Source: Candidatus Zhuqueibacterota bacterium (GTDB lineage Bacteria; BS750m-G25). Taken from it: a stretch of DNA of 64,000 nt. The DNA is taken from NCBI GenBank assembly GCA_016783505.1, contig JADHWK010000004.1, positions 1 to 64,000 of the forward strand. Direction: 5' to 3'. A model generated the notes under the pieces. That model had not been told where the DNA came from. It worked only from the letters and a program-made list of their open reading frames with translations, and searched no databases. This document shows, one piece after another, positions 1 to 8,964 of the stretch. The number at the start of each line of letters is the position of its first letter. Within the stretch, counting starts at the first letter, position 1. A program made the translations under genes and the position numbers.

Positions 1-1030
1 CCCAAACTTTCGGGGTCTTCCCCAGATATTCCGCCGCTGTCATCACCTTTGGGCTTTCGTCCCAGACCTTCTGGGTTCTTTCCTTGAATTTGGCCTCTCG
101 GGGCAGATGATGGTCATAGATAATGAGAGACGCACCAATCTGGCTAACGATGACATGGGCGTTTTCCACTGCCCGATCAAGATTGATCCGGTTGACCAGA
201 TAGCCAAACATGTAGGTCATCGGCCCGTCCAGAACTAAGATATTTGGATTTTCGCGAATAATGAATCCAGCGTAATCTTCGATGACGGGACCATCCACAT
301 CGGAGGAATGAAGAAATTTTTCACCCTCAACCTCGATGACCGTAGCGAATATCCACCCAACCCGGGAATATTCGATCCCGTGAAACAGGGGCTCAGAAAA
401 CTTAATCTTTGTCCCGCCGAAGGTAATTTCTTTCCCATCCGCAAATTTTACCCCAACGTCGTCAAACTTTAGTACCGGGATCAAAGAATTTCCTTTCCAG
501 CGCTTGACCCGGCCCTGGAACCATTTTCTGCCCTTTTCCAGCAGTTCGGCCTTCCTTCGATTGTAATCCCCAAAATCCTTGCCCAAAGCCAGGGGCAACT
601 TGTCCATAGTATCGGGATACTCCTGGGGCTTATTCTTCTTTAACACTTCCTTTAGGGGGATGTTTCCAAAATGTTGATACAGGTTATCGTAAAAATTTTC
701 CGCCCGTTTTCGCTGGGAATCGTTGATATATTTATTGGGGTTCTTTGAGAATAAGGTTTTACCTTCGTATAAACGTGGATCGAAATCGGTGAAGTGATCG
801 TAATGATAGTGGGAGATGACGATTATGTCCGCCTGTTGGCTCGCCTTCAAAATGGCCTCTTCAGCTTGGATTAACCACTCCCATTTCTGCTGGTCTGAGG
901 CGGGAAACCCGGGCTGCATCACTGCCGCCCCGGGATCAATGAGGACGGACACATCCGGTGTTTTAACCAGACAACAGGCCGACTTGGCCCCCAGCGAATC
1001 AAACCAGATGGGCTCAAACTGAATCTTCAT
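1..1030 (-). CDS. UPF0282-type metallo-beta-lactamase-fold hydrolase (3' end beyond window)
   Basis: The start is at 1030 and the frame stays open for 343 codons to the left edge, so the C-terminus is missing. The protein begins MKIQFEPIWFDSLGAKS and carries the metal-binding signature SHYHYDH at residues 73-79 (His74, His76, Asp78, His79) of the metallo-beta-lactamase fold. A second conserved patch, LHSSDVDGPVI, lies about 80 residues before the edge. This pattern matches the UPF0282 family, best known from archaea, whose substrate is not established. It is separated from the upstream protease gene by a terminator, so it is probably transcribed on its own. The fold is secure; the reaction is unknown. 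Confidence 0.85.
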   Translation of the reverse strand, partial: MKIQFEPIWFDSLGAKSACCLVKTPDVSVLIDPGAAVMQPGFPASDQQKWEWLIQAEEAILKASQQADIIVISHYHYDHFTDFDPRLYEGKTLFSKNPNKYINDSQRKRAENFYDNLYQHFGNIPLKEVLKKNKPQEYPDTMDKLPLALGKDFGDYNRRKAELLEKGRKWFQGRVKRWKGNSLIPVLKFDDVGVKFADGKEITFGGTKIKFSEPLFHGIEYSRVGWIFATVIEVEGEKFLHSSDVDGPVIEDYAGFIIRENPNILVLDGPMTYMFGYLVNRINLDRAVENAHVIVSQIGASLIIYDHHLPREAKFKERTQKVWDESPKVMTAAEYLGKTPKVW

Positions 1031-1070
1031 AATGTAAGTTAAAAATAAAAAAGCCTATTGTCAAGAAAAA

Positions 1071-1105
1071 TAAAAAGCCCCATCGTTAAATGGGGCCTTC
1101 TTTTT
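1071..1105 (-). terminator. Rho-independent terminator after the C1 protease gene
   Basis: On the minus strand a 7-bp stem (GCCCCAT pairing with ATGGGGC, 1077-1083 and 1090-1096) is followed by a run rich in T. It lies about 100 bases past the stop of the secreted protease and just before the UPF0282 start. A second hairpin, CACCCCGAAACTTCGGGGTG (1150-1169), lies between it and the stop codon and belongs to a repeated family. Confidence 0.8.
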
Positions 1106-1197
1106 GAATGTAGCCGCATGCTTTATGCCTGCAGTCTATTAATACCACGCACCCCGAAACTTCGGGGTGCGGCTACACCTGTTTTGCTCATTTGGCC

Positions 1198-3657
1198 TTA
1201 TTTCAGCATAATCATCTTTTTGATTTCTTGAAATTCCCCCGCCTGAATTTGATAAAAATAGATCCCGGATGAATAACCTGATGCATCCCAGCTTACTTGG
1301 TGGTAACCGGCAGGTTGATGTTTATTAACCAATGTGTACACCTCCCGTCCCAGGATGTTGAATATCTTCAGGGTTATTTCAGATTCCATTGGAAGGCTGT
1401 ATTTGATGGTAGTCAACTGATTGAAGGGATTGGGGTAGTTCTGATTAAGATAAAATGTCCTTCGTGAAATATATTCTTCGACACTTAGGGGTGGTTCATA
1501 TCCAAAAAGCTGTATATCGTCTATATTCCAGCCGCAGTACTTCCAGCCACCATCGGTTGGTCCCATAGTCCAGCGTAGATACACTGTGGGCTGATTATCT
1601 GCAACCGCTGAAATGTCCAGATCCATCTGGGTCCAGGATACATCGGTGATCTCGGAGAAGTTCTGCCAAACCGTCGTCCAGTCGGTCCCGTTGTTGCTGA
1701 CCCTCACATCTGCATTATCATATCTTGGTTGCTCAACCCCCAGCCAACGCCAAAACCTCAAATGCACATTGAATAGTCCTGAGCAATTGATGGGGGTGCT
1801 GGTCAGATACCTTTCCGGAAGGTAATTGGTATAGTCCCCGTTAAGGTTATATCCATAGACATCGTTGCCGGTGTAACCACTGGTTGGATCGGGGCCACCA
1901 TACTCACCTCCACCACCAGTTGGCTGCCCGAATGCCCAGGCCCCCTCCGTTGTCCAGCCGGGATCTATGTCGAGCGTCCACTGGTATCGAGGTGTCGCTT
2001 CTCCAATTGTCAACATGACCTGACGGGTAGTATCACCCAAGTGGTCAGTCGTGTTGGTGAAATAAACGGTGGCGAAATGTGCACCCTCGGTCAGCGTCTC
2101 AGCGTTATTGTTAATCCCGACGGTTACCTCTGCTGTTCCGCCCGGTGATAAGACGCCGGATGTATCACCGGAAATAGTCACCCAATCAGTTGTAGAATCG
2201 AGGATTACTTGGTAGTTGATGGATTGGATATCCCTATTCTCCAGCGTGTAAATGGCGCTTAATGGTGAGAAAGGACCACCTGCAGGTCCTTCGGATTGGA
2301 AATCATTCGCTGGGCTGACTCGCAGACCCCTGTTAACAGTTAACGCTTTAATGCAGAAGTTTCCCGTACCACTAAATCCTGATGGGTCATCATAGTAATA
2401 AAAATCCAACCAATCGGAACCACTAAGGTAAAAACTTTCTCCGGGATCGGCTGAGGATTCAACAATGGTACGATAAGAAGCACCTAACAAGACCGGGACA
2501 TCTGAGGTTCGATCATACGGTTGTCCCCCTCTAGATAGTTCTTGATAAACATAAAAATCATCGCCCTGTGTAAGTTCTACCTGTGTTTCCAGATCAACGG
2601 TGTGAAACCCTATGTACTCAATGGTGCCTGTTTTTGTGGAAAGTTCGTCTAATAATACACCATCTTCAAAGCGGTCGTAGATTTTAACTGTGTAAGTCAC
2701 ACTGTCTGCAGCAGTGAAAAAAGAAATAGTTCTTAGCAACTCTTCACCGGCGGCAGTGAATTTATTGAATGCTATATCACAATCCGTTTTCGTATCACGC
2801 CAGCCGTGGTAATCATAATAATAGATATGATCGTAGTATAAGGGTTCGACATCTTGGAAAGAAATTGCCCCCATCTCAGGATGCTGGCCACAATGTTTGT
2901 CATAGTAGGAAATCCAGAAACAGCCATCGAGACCCCAATCGCTTCCCCAACTGTTTTTGCAGAGCCAAGCGCCGAGGCTGGGAGCCTGAGTAACCTTATT
3001 ATCATCCCACCCTATGATTGCAATGGCGTGATTGGGATCACTGGAACTGCTTGGTGGTTGGTAATGGATGAAATTGGAGATGAATGAGTTATCGTAACAC
3101 ATGCACGTACCCATCACCCCTTCTTCCATAATTTTGTACTTGATGGTGTTGATGTTACTCAGATCCGATCCGGCCACATACCACTCGATATCCTTTACAT
3201 AGTAATAATGATAGTTGGGATCATACCTGGCCGGTGGCGAGCCGTAGGATTGCCCATCAATATCCCGGACAGCTCCCTCACTGCGGGTCAGATACGCTGC
3301 TGTAACCCTGTAGTCGCCACCTTGGTGCACCTCAAGCCCGCCGCCAATGGGTGGAACGGTATCATCATTATTGTACTCGTTAAACCCATTCCACCAATCA
3401 AGATGGTATTCTGCTAAATTTGGCTCGCCAGTTTCCCCGGCAGCCGTCCAAGCACCGGTCATCATGAGATTACCTTCTATGGCAGCCATCGCCCCGTGCG
3501 TCCAGCAGGTGCCCCCATACTGCCTCCTAACCCCGGTTACATAATTTTCACCATCAACATCGCGCAAATCGAAAGTAACTGGTGGATCTGCAAAGGATTT
3601 CGGTGCCACCATTGCAAAGATAAATGCCAACATAATAAAAAATTCTGCCCTTTTCAC
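1198..3657 (-). CDS. Secreted papain-like (C1) cysteine protease with type IX sorting domain
   Basis: 819 residues. The N-terminus (MKRAEFFIMLAFIFAMVAPKS) is a signal peptide. A C1A peptidase domain follows, with QYGGTCWTHG (catalytic Cys51), HAIAIIGWDD (His210) and CKNSWGSDWG (Asn235). Residues about 255-450 look like the lectin-like beta domain often found after C1 domains. Residues about 455-555 resemble a BACON/Ig-like domain, and about 560-725 form another beta-rich module. The last ~80 residues begin LNQNYPNPFN and end KKMIMLK, the classic type A sorting domain (FlgD-like Ig) of Por/type IX secretion. It should therefore be exported and surface-attached or released. No secretion machinery lies in this window. 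It has its own terminator. Confidence 0.9.
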   Translation of the reverse strand: MKRAEFFIMLAFIFAMVAPKSFADPPVTFDLRDVDGENYVTGVRRQYGGTCWTHGAMAAIEGNLMMTGAWTAAGETGEPNLAEYHLDWWNGFNEYNNDDTVPPIGGGLEVHQGGDYRVTAAYLTRSEGAVRDIDGQSYGSPPARYDPNYHYYYVKDIEWYVAGSDLSNINTIKYKIMEEGVMGTCMCYDNSFISNFIHYQPPSSSSDPNHAIAIIGWDDNKVTQAPSLGAWLCKNSWGSDWGLDGCFWISYYDKHCGQHPEMGAISFQDVEPLYYDHIYYYDYHGWRDTKTDCDIAFNKFTAAGEELLRTISFFTAADSVTYTVKIYDRFEDGVLLDELSTKTGTIEYIGFHTVDLETQVELTQGDDFYVYQELSRGGQPYDRTSDVPVLLGASYRTIVESSADPGESFYLSGSDWLDFYYYDDPSGFSGTGNFCIKALTVNRGLRVSPANDFQSEGPAGGPFSPLSAIYTLENRDIQSINYQVILDSTTDWVTISGDTSGVLSPGGTAEVTVGINNNAETLTEGAHFATVYFTNTTDHLGDTTRQVMLTIGEATPRYQWTLDIDPGWTTEGAWAFGQPTGGGGEYGGPDPTSGYTGNDVYGYNLNGDYTNYLPERYLTSTPINCSGLFNVHLRFWRWLGVEQPRYDNADVRVSNNGTDWTTVWQNFSEITDVSWTQMDLDISAVADNQPTVYLRWTMGPTDGGWKYCGWNIDDIQLFGYEPPLSVEEYISRRTFYLNQNYPNPFNQLTTIKYSLPMESEITLKIFNILGREVYTLVNKHQPAGYHQVSWDASGYSSGIYFYQIQAGEFQEIKKMIMLK

Positions 3658-3782
3658 GTTTCTTCCTACATTCTGTTTTTATTTGTTGAGCCCAGTATGA
3701 AAACCCAATTAAAAAGTCTAAAAACCTCAAGTTGACTCTTTTTGGAATGTAATATAATGTTTTTTACTTAATTTGTCAACAA

Positions 3783-3813
3783 CAAAAAAGCCAACCGCAA
3801 AGGATTGGCTTTT
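3783..3813 (-). terminator. Rho-independent terminator after the broken secreted-protein gene
   Basis: On the minus strand, AGCCAATCCTTTGCGGTTGGCT forms a stem and is followed by TTTTTTG. It lies about 25 bases past the original stop of the pseudogene at 3838, which suggests the locus was once an ordinary single-gene unit. Confidence 0.75.
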
Positions 3814-3837
3814 CAGAAATCCTATTCTGGTATTTGC

Positions 3838-4675
3838 TATTTCAACAAAACCATCTTCCTCACATTCTGAAAATTACCCATCTGAATTTGAAAAAATTGA
3901 TCCCGGATGAATAACCTGATGCATCCCAGCTTATCTGGTGGTAACCGGCAGGTTGAGGATCATTAATTAATGTAGTTGTTTCTCGCCTCAGGATGTTAAA
4001 AATTTTCAGGGTTATCTTTGATCCCTTGGGAAGGTTGTATTTGATAGTGTTGATGGGGTTGAAAGGGTTGGGGAAATTTTGCTCTAAGATAAAATATATC
4101 AATAAATCACTTGTTTTGTCTTGATTGGAACTAACTGTTCCATATTGAATTCCATTTATGACGGCTCCCAAGAGTCCGTATCCGAACCAAAAATCCATCC
4201 ACTGAGTCAGCCCAAGGTTATCTGTGACAGTATGATATTCTTCGTCATCAATAAAATTGCGCGATAAATCTAAAAAAAGTTCCCATTGGCGAAGGTTCCT
4301 GCCAAATATGTGAACTATTCCAGTCCATAACAAAATTATATCTGTCGTGTCTGAACCGTGAATAATTGTTGCAATTGTATCACCGGGCGAAACTGAAAAA
4401 TCATATAACAATTCATCTTGGCAAAATTAATAATGAAAAACCGAATCTCCAGATTGGCGATGATAATATGTTGGACCAAGATCTGAACCCCAACTTTCTA
4501 ATATGATTGCATAAGTCAAACCATTGGGAAAAACTGTATCTCTTAAAACTTCTCTACTGATGTAATGATATTGCCAAAAATCCCCGACATTCAATGGGTA
4601 ATAAACCGAAGACTGTGAAAATATTTCTTCGATCGGTAAAATGGCAATAAATATTACTAAATAATTTAATTTCAT
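3838..4675 (-). pseudogene. Broken secreted protein with type IX C-terminal sorting domain
   Basis: Two open segments are read in the same frame. The first (4675-4427) starts with a signal peptide, MKLNYLVIFIAILPIEEIFS, and continues into SVYYPLNVGDFWQYHY, a start often seen in secreted FCB proteins. It stops at an in-frame TAA (4427-4429). Reading through the TAA continues directly into FCQDELLYDFSVSPGD and on to a sorting domain with EQNFPNPFNP. Near the end the frame breaks again at a run of six T (about 3900). In the shifted frame the expected tail FQIQMGNFQNVRKMVLLK follows, ending at a TAG at 3838. One nonsense codon and one frameshift in about 280 codons indicate a pseudogene. Two sequencing errors are the alternative. 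The tail is close to that of the neighbouring protease. Confidence 0.8.
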
Positions 4676-5060
4676 AGTAAACTATTAAAAAAATTGAATC
4701 AAATTCTACAATTAAGAAATAATCAGCGCATTGTCTACCACGTTTCTTGCTAGATGAAAGAGCCTAATCCTTTAAAGTAACTCCATATTTAAGCCTTAAC
4801 TGGGTAAACTATTTCGGTGGCAAACCAATAATAGCCCTATCACAACCAACACCCAACAGGGGTAATCTTTTATAGGCTAACCAGCTCAGAATAAAGATCC
4901 GTTGAATCTGATTTACTATAAAATAGGAAATTGTTTGGATATAGTCAAGAAAAATAATTCATAAATTTGGCCTTACAGTTCAGTCGGGCACCTGAACGAT
5001 CTTTGACAAAGTTGCATCACTAACTAACCACTAAAATTCGGTAAGAACTATTGGATGGAT
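4676..5060. other. Gene-free stretch, one REP-like palindrome
   Basis: No convincing coding frame on either strand. It contains one copy of the REP-like repeat, CAGTCGGGCACCTGAACG at 4981-4998. The rest is AT-rich spacer and should include the promoter of the broken gene on the minus strand. Confidence 0.6.
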
Positions 5061-5402
5061 TCAACAGGTTAAATGCAAAGCGGCGATGACCCTGCCCGAA
5101 TCCCCTATTTGATTAAAAGTGCGACAGGCTTCCTCTGTGTTTTTAATAATGAGAATAATCCCTTTGGATTCGAGATGGGTTTTTGTTTCAGGGAGAATCT
5201 TCATCAAGCCTGAGGCGCCGGTGCCCACTACCAATGTATCCGGGTTTTCCTTCAGAACTTCCTCGAGGTCCTGAAGGCACAGTTCATGTCCGCTCCGTCG
5301 CCACCAGTTCGCCTCAACCCGATCGGGAAAAATAATAACATCGTTGGAATAATGTCTTCCATTAATGACAATGCTGCCAAAATTGTAAGATTCTATCTTC
5401 AA
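5061..5402 (-). CDS. MTH938-like domain protein
   Basis: 113 residues, the usual length of stand-alone MTH938/DUF498-type domains. Seen features are FGSIVINGRHYSNDVIIFP near the N-terminus, and DTLVVGTGASGLMKILPE, the glycine-rich signature, at residues 54-71. The family fold is known (related to the NDUFAF3 assembly factor) but its bacterial role is not settled. The start is a TTG with a perfect AGGAGG five bases upstream, and no ATG is available in frame. It follows the radical SAM gene by 61 bases on the same strand, so the two are probably cotranscribed. Confidence 0.8.
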   Translation of the reverse strand: MKIESYNFGSIVINGRHYSNDVIIFPDRVEANWWRRSGHELCLQDLEEVLKENPDTLVVGTGASGLMKILPETKTHLESKGIILIIKNTEEACRTFNQIGDSGRVIAALHLTC

Positions 5403-5463
5403 TGCTACCTCCTTTATTTACTTCCTCTTTTGACTACACAAACCGAAAAGTAATGCTCAGTTA

Positions 5464-6372
5464 TTATTTAAAGACCCCATACATTTGATCCGGCGTTAAG
5501 ATTTCCGGAAACTTCTCCCTCAAAGCCAGACGGGCTAGATAACAGAGGTGACAGGCATCAACATAGGTTTCCCTAAGATTGAGATCGTAACTCTCTACCA
5601 GGGCAGCGGGACCGCCATCAATAAGGGGTCCACAGATAGGGTGAGTTTCGGGCTTGTGGGAATCTGTCATTTCGGCTAATGATTTTTCCCATAGGTTTCC
5701 TATTGCCAACCCCTGACAGAGATGGACGACACCGAGGTAATCTACATGAACCCGACCGGGGTTTTTCAGGTCCTCATGGGGACATTCTGTAAATTCAGTC
5801 CATAACTTCCTGGGAAGATCAACTGTCAATTTCTCTACAGCCCGCCCTTTAAACATGACCCTTCCACCTACTACCTGTTCGCCTCTTAAAACTATGCTGC
5901 CCCCAGAGCAGCCATCGGGTCTTTCGATGGTTATCGTGTTCACGGGTAAGCTTAGCCGACGAGCTGCTTCGATTCCATTCTTCGCTAGACTCTTTTTCTC
6001 ATCATCAGAGTGGAACAAGTCATCGCTGATAGAAAGGTCGTCAATTCCGATCCCCGTAAGGGGCATCAGCCATTCCACCCCGTCCTCAATAGACGTAGCC
6101 CAGTAGCCATTGGTGACCACCCTTGTCCGAAACCCCATATCAACTGCCTGCCGCAACCCACGCTTCAAGATCGGATAATAAAGGAACGGCTCACCGCCTT
6201 CAAAATAGACCCATTCTACGGTCCCCAGCAGTTTGGCCTGACCTAATACCTGATAAATTTGATGAAGGGTAAAAGTACCCCGGGCCTCCGGGTTGCCCCA
6301 GACAAAGCAATGATCGCACTCGTAGGTGCACTGGTAAGTCAAAAGAAAATGAATACCTGTGATACCATTCAT
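5464..6372 (-). CDS. Radical SAM protein
   Basis: 302 residues. CTYECDHC (Cys15, Cys19, Cys22) is the CxxxCxxC motif that binds the 4Fe-4S cluster and S-adenosylmethionine. EGGEPFLYYPIL at about 59-70 is the GGE-type SAM-binding motif. Several Cys residues lie in the C-terminal half (ECPHE, HLCQG, CGPL, CHLC) and could bind an auxiliary cluster, as in SPASM/twitch enzymes. The substrate cannot be told from sequence. It is upstream of the MTH938-like gene in the same orientation, which is the only contextual hint. Confidence 0.85.
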   Translation of the reverse strand: MNGITGIHFLLTYQCTYECDHCFVWGNPEARGTFTLHQIYQVLGQAKLLGTVEWVYFEGGEPFLYYPILKRGLRQAVDMGFRTRVVTNGYWATSIEDGVEWLMPLTGIGIDDLSISDDLFHSDDEKKSLAKNGIEAARRLSLPVNTITIERPDGCSGGSIVLRGEQVVGGRVMFKGRAVEKLTVDLPRKLWTEFTECPHEDLKNPGRVHVDYLGVVHLCQGLAIGNLWEKSLAEMTDSHKPETHPICGPLIDGGPAALVESYDLNLRETYVDACHLCYLARLALREKFPEILTPDQMYGVFK

Positions 6373-6695
6373 GTTAAGTATATTCTATGAAAAAAATTGG
6401 TGAATTGCAAGAGAAAAATTAGAGTTGGTGATTTTTTTTGAATCTCCACGGAATTTAGAAAAGGGGTGGTACTAAAGGAAAGAAACACCGGATGGATTGT
6501 TGGGATTGGAAGGGTTACAGATATTTATCCGACATTCAAAGAAGATAACACTTTAGTTATCGGCTTACGATTTAACAATTTTGATTTTTTGGCCTATTCA
6601 TCATCCAAATCGGCTATTTTATCCCTCACACCAAATACTTCAGCAACCTTTTCACAAAAAGGTTTCATTCAAAGATAAAGATTGAGTCAGGATTT
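6373..6695. other. Gap with only doubtful small reading frames
   Basis: On the minus strand a 24-codon frame (MKPFCEKVAEVFGVRDKIAD and on) lies just after the 46-residue small gene, and could be its decayed continuation. On the plus strand a GTG-started frame of 70 codons (6466-6678) has no convincing ribosome site or recognisable motif. I do not call either a gene. Confidence 0.4.
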
Positions 6696-6836
6696 TTATT
6701 TTGTCGGACGACGGGGCCTTGGCCATCTGGCAATTACTATACTGCCATCCTTCCTCAGTCGACAAACAAATGATCCCTTCAAGGCCTTTCTGAGTTTCTT
6801 TAATCTGCGTTCGTCTTCAACTTCTACTACGGGCAT
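6696..6836 (-). CDS. Small basic hypothetical protein, 46 residues
   Basis: The ATG at 6836 is preceded by GGTGA at a spacing of about four bases. The product starts MPVVEVEDERRLKKLRKALK and ends IVIARWPRPRRPTK. It is strongly basic, with an alternating beta-like stretch (SFVCRLRKDGSIVIARW) that suggests a small nucleic-acid-binding or structural protein. It sits 62 bases downstream of the lipoprotein gene on the same strand. I do not recognise the family. Coding is supported only by the ribosome site, the start context and the protein-like composition. Confidence 0.45.
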   Translation of the reverse strand: MPVVEVEDERRLKKLRKALKGSFVCRLRKDGSIVIARWPRPRRPTK

Positions 6837-6898
6837 TTTATCACCATTTATACGAAATATTTAGGTTTAAGCTTTAAAACAATTTATAAGTTTTATTC

Positions 6899-7495
6899 TT
6901 AAATATCAAGCATTTTCTCAAAGATTTTCCTTCTCACCACCCGATAAGCCGGTTTGTTCATCCCCGTATAATCTCGTGAATGATGGATTACTGGAAGATC
7001 ATCTTCGGAAATTTCTCTGTCAAAGGCTTTCAATTCATCCCAATCATATTGGAGCTCCCCCTCTTCCACTAATCTTTTGAATTCATTCCATAGTTTCAAA
7101 AAGTCATCCCGATTCCCCTTTATTTCCCTTGCAGAAAGCACCATCGCTTGGAAGAGCTTTTCTACCAACCCTCCTTTCATCTTGAACGGCTTCAGATTCA
7201 CCCGGATGATTTCTCCGTCCAGAGAAACGGGTTCGGTCAGGGGTTCGGTGGAATTAGGATCAACTTCGGTAAATTCCATCTCCAGCCACGCTTTTGCCGA
7301 TTCCGAATTCTGGAGAAGGTGGGCGGGACCGAAGACCCCTTGATAAAGGAGCTTGTAAACATCAGCGATTTCCAAATTTTCGTGAATACTCCGGTGATAT
7401 TGAATGAGATCCGTTAGGGTCATTTTTCCCTGCCCGCATCCGGTTAGGATTAAACCGATCAGAATAAGTGGGGTTAATTTGATATGGGTTACCAT
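6899..7495 (-). CDS. Predicted lipoprotein of unknown function
   Basis: 198 residues. The N-terminus MVTHIKLTPLILIGLILTGC carries a lipoprotein signal with lipobox LTGC, so Cys20 is the likely lipidated residue. The mature part contains a compact helical region with DVYKLLYQGVFGPAHLL, a strongly conserved-looking stretch, and a C-terminal segment PVIHHSRDYTGMNKPAYRVV. I do not know a function for this family. It is isolated by about 130 bases from the EndoQ gene upstream and may share a transcript with the 46-residue gene after it. Confidence 0.75.
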   Translation of the reverse strand: MVTHIKLTPLILIGLILTGCGQGKMTLTDLIQYHRSIHENLEIADVYKLLYQGVFGPAHLLQNSESAKAWLEMEFTEVDPNSTEPLTEPVSLDGEIIRVNLKPFKMKGGLVEKLFQAMVLSAREIKGNRDDFLKLWNEFKRLVEEGELQYDWDELKAFDREISEDDLPVIHHSRDYTGMNKPAYRVVRRKIFEKMLDI

Positions 7496-7519
7496 CCCTG
7501 AATTTGGAAACAGTTTATA

Positions 7520-7627
7520 TCACTCAGTAATTTCCTGTTTATGAATTTCTCTTCTTTTAGCCTCTAATAGATTTTCATGTAATCCAAGATAGTCAGCAGC
7601 ACTTTTCACTTTACCCGTCTGAAACAC
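7520..7627 (-). pseudogene. Short remnant resembling a UPF0175-type antitoxin
   Basis: A GTG-started frame of 35 codons begins two bases after the EndoQ stop. It reads VFQTGKVKSAADYLGL at the N-terminus and ends KRREIHKQEITE. The pattern (LFxxGKxxxxxAxxLG) recalls the helix-turn-helix core of UPF0175-family small proteins, which are about 80-100 residues long. The N-terminal part is absent because the frame runs into a stop inside the end of EndoQ. It could be a decayed antitoxin or a genuine microprotein translated by coupling from EndoQ. The family assignment is tentative. Confidence 0.35.
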
Positions 7628-7629
7628 TC

Positions 7630-8874
7630 TTAGAACAGACTAATCTGCTCGGGTTTCATCTCCTCTTCTTCAAAAATCTTAACTTGTCCGTAGACCCCAT
7701 CGTAGCCGGGGACGATGGTTAGCCGTCCCTCCCGCACCCTCATAATCCCCTCAACTATTCTAGGTGTAGTAAAGGCGGCCAGCTCCACACGGCTTAAGTC
7801 CAACAGTATTTTAAATTCGCTTCCTCCCCGGGAGATCAGATGTCGGTATTCGGCATCCACGCCCCCGGTGCCCACCCCCAGCCCCAGAGCCTCAGCGATG
7901 ATCTCCTGCAGGGGGACTAGATGGACGCCCGGGATGGCATTCTCCGGGGTAAAGCCCGCTTCCCGGTCGGCCAACGCCTCCACCCTATGCATCACCCCCA
8001 CCGTAAGCGGGCGGTTGCACACGGGACACCGTCCCCCATGCTTTTTGGTTTCTTCAGGTGAAAACAGGACTTTACAAGCCCGATGCCCGTCGTAATGATA
8101 TTTACCCTCTTGAGGATAGAATTCAATAGTATGCAGAAATCTGGTTTTATCTTTATTTTTGATCACATCAATAATTTCGTAGTAATCCATGGAACAATCG
8201 AAGACATTAGCCTCCCTCCCAATTTTCGACGGGGAGTGGGCATCGGAATTGGAAATTAGAGCCACTTTATCCAGAGCAGACAGGCGCCAGTTCATTCCTG
8301 GGTCGGAGGAAAGTCCCGTCTCCAGGGCAAAAATGTCATTCTCCCCCTCCCCGAAGCACTCTCTAATCGTATCAAATCCTGAATTGGCCCCGAAGATAGA
8401 AAACCAGGGGGTCCAGGCGTGAGCCGGGACGATGAAACAATCCTCAGAAATGCTTAAGATCATCTTGGGCAATTCCCTGGCCGGAAACCCAAAAACGGGA
8501 CGACCGTCGGATTCCAGCTTGCCGTATTCCCTTAAGGTCCGATTGATCTTCCGCACCACCTCAAAACTGGGGGCGAAGATCAGGGTGTGGATTTTTCTCG
8601 TTCTATCCCCCTGGAAGTAGATATTACTCACCTCCGTGGTCAGCATAAAACGGACTTCCCGATCACCTTCTTTTAAAACGAACAGGCCGTTCCCCTCCGG
8701 CTCCAAGGCCTCGGTCAACTCCCAGAAATAGGTGGGATGGGTAAAATCCCCGGTCCCCAGCACCCCTATGCCCTTCAGCTTTGCCCATCGGGCCATGATG
8801 GCCACCTCCATATCCTTGCTTGTAGCCCGGCTGTATTTGGAATGAACATGTAAGTCAGCTATGAATTTGGGCAT
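7630..8874 (-). CDS. Endonuclease Q family protein (PHP domain)
   Basis: 414 residues from the ATG at 8874, which has AAAGGGAAA upstream; an upstream extension to 8946 lacks a site and is not used. The protein opens MPKFIADLHVHSKYSRATS, the DLHVHS metal motif of PHP domains, followed by GVLGTGDFTHP. HAWTPWFSIFG and LISNSDAHSP are further PHP metal-site motifs. A zinc-binding region has CKVLFSPEETKKHGGRCPVC. This order matches EndoQ, a DNA repair endonuclease shown in Thermococcales to cut 5' of deaminated bases and abasic sites. Bacterial copies are less common. The C-terminus ends EQISLF. Confidence 0.88.
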   Translation of the reverse strand: MPKFIADLHVHSKYSRATSKDMEVAIMARWAKLKGIGVLGTGDFTHPTYFWELTEALEPEGNGLFVLKEGDREVRFMLTTEVSNIYFQGDRTRKIHTLIFAPSFEVVRKINRTLREYGKLESDGRPVFGFPARELPKMILSISEDCFIVPAHAWTPWFSIFGANSGFDTIRECFGEGENDIFALETGLSSDPGMNWRLSALDKVALISNSDAHSPSKIGREANVFDCSMDYYEIIDVIKNKDKTRFLHTIEFYPQEGKYHYDGHRACKVLFSPEETKKHGGRCPVCNRPLTVGVMHRVEALADREAGFTPENAIPGVHLVPLQEIIAEALGLGVGTGGVDAEYRHLISRGGSEFKILLDLSRVELAAFTTPRIVEGIMRVREGRLTIVPGYDGVYGQVKIFEEEEMKPEQISLF

Positions 8875-8928
8875 AAGAATTTCCCTTTCCCTGACATAAA
8901 TATAGTAACAAATTTTACGGTTAAAGTC

Positions 8929-8964
8929 AAGAAAAAAAAGAACCACAGAATTTCTGCGGTTCTA
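8929..8964 (-). terminator. Rho-independent terminator after the M55 peptidase gene
   Basis: On the minus strand AGAACCGCAGA pairs with TCTGTGGTTCT and is followed by eight T. It lies between the M55 gene (ending at 9236) and the EndoQ start, so EndoQ must have its own promoter within about 60 bases or rely on readthrough. A weaker inverted repeat (AAACCGC/GCGGTTT, about 8993-9019) lies just before it. Confidence 0.8.

Noticed and set aside
6466-6678. GTG-started 70-codon plus-strand frame
   Set aside because: No convincing ribosome site or motif, and flanking genes are on the other strand. A better small frame lies on the minus strand next to it.
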